Shown here: positions 5,622 through 5,872 of the stretch, in pieces
Layout of the letters: the number at the start of each line of letters is the position of its first letter
Numbering within the stretch: position 1 is the first letter of the stretch
DNA from: an uncultured Collinsella sp.
GTDB taxonomy: Bacteria > Actinomycetota > Coriobacteriia > Coriobacteriales > Coriobacteriaceae
DNA length: 5,872 bases
Direction: 5' to 3'
Assembly (NCBI GenBank): GCA_900544425.1
Contig: UQUX01000107.1
Span: forward strand, 1-5,872
Made by a program: the position numbers and the translations under genes
The notes under the pieces: model-generated
Databases searched by the model: none
The model's input: the letters and a program-made list of their open reading frames with translations, nothing else
What the model was told of the DNA's origin: nothing

Positions 5622-5872
5622 TTGAAGGCGGACACTCAAACCATCGACATCCTGTTGTTGGGCAGCGGCGGCCGCGAGCATGCTTTGGCAGCTAAGCTCG
5701 CAGCATCACCGCGCGCCGGCAAGCTCTACATCGCGCCGGGCAACGGCGGCACTGCGAGCTGCGGCGAGAACGTTGTTCTCGACGACTGCGATCCTGCGGC
5801 CGTGGCGGCGTTTGCGCAGAGCCACGGATGCGGACTCGTGGTGATTGGCCCCGAGGCTCCGCTCGTGGCGGG
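5622..5872 (+). CDS. purD: Phosphoribosylamine-glycine ligase (GAR synthetase), N-terminal part
   Basis: PurD joins glycine to 5-phosphoribosylamine using ATP, the second step of de novo purine synthesis. Only the first 83 codons are in the window. They show the family's N-terminal domain: ILLLGSGGREHALAAKLAASP (from residue 10), LYIAPGNGGTA (35-45) and VVIGPEAPLVAG (73-84). The frame stays open to the right edge. I chose the TTG at 5622 because AGAGGAGG (5609-5616) lies 5 bases upstream and the conserved domain begins a few residues later; no upstream ATG fits. The GREH and GPEAPLVAG motifs make the assignment secure despite truncation. It is probably co-transcribed with purA at least by read-through of the hairpin at 5526-5567. 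Confidence 0.93.
   Translation, partial: MKADTQTIDILLLGSGGREHALAAKLAASPRAGKLYIAPGNGGTASCGENVVLDDCDPAAVAAFAQSHGCGLVVIGPEAPLVA

Overview
The window looks like a core chromosomal segment of a high-GC, Gram-positive actinobacterium. The ribosomal-protein, SSB and DnaB sequences, the strong C/G bias at third codon positions and the gene order recall class Coriobacteriia, possibly Collinsella. That assignment is recalled from family resemblance and was not tested by a search.

Layout: (1) Positions 1-314 hold tRNA genes. There are two complete minus-strand serine tRNAs, with anticodons CGA and GGA, each followed by a minus-strand hairpin plus T-run. At the left edge is a fragment that reads as the 3' end of a plus-strand tRNA. 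(2) Positions 315-818 carry no convincing gene. They hold a good minus-strand promoter for the serine tRNAs, several short inverted repeats, and a likely plus-strand promoter and leader hairpin for the next operon. (3) Positions 819-2507 hold rpsF-ssb-rpsR-rplI, closed by a textbook intrinsic terminator at 2540-2578. (4) dnaB at 2732-4123 encodes the replicative helicase, which in many bacteria is linked to this ribosomal-protein/SSB cluster; here a terminator separates them. (5) purA at 4217-5503 has its own promoter, whose -35 overlaps the dnaB stop codon. (6) purD starts at 5622 with a TTG codon and runs off the right edge.

The genes serve translation (two tRNA-Ser, S6, S18, L9), replication (SSB, DnaB) and de novo purine synthesis (PurA, PurD). 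All complete proteins look intact. I found no mobile element, CRISPR array, toxin-antitoxin pair, defence gene or obvious new system; this is mostly an ordinary housekeeping region. The parts worth a second look are regulatory: the arrangement of the tRNA-Ser pair, the roughly 500-base gene-free region before rpsF, the hairpins before rpsF and rpsR and between purA and purD, and an acidic Ala/Glu tail on L9.
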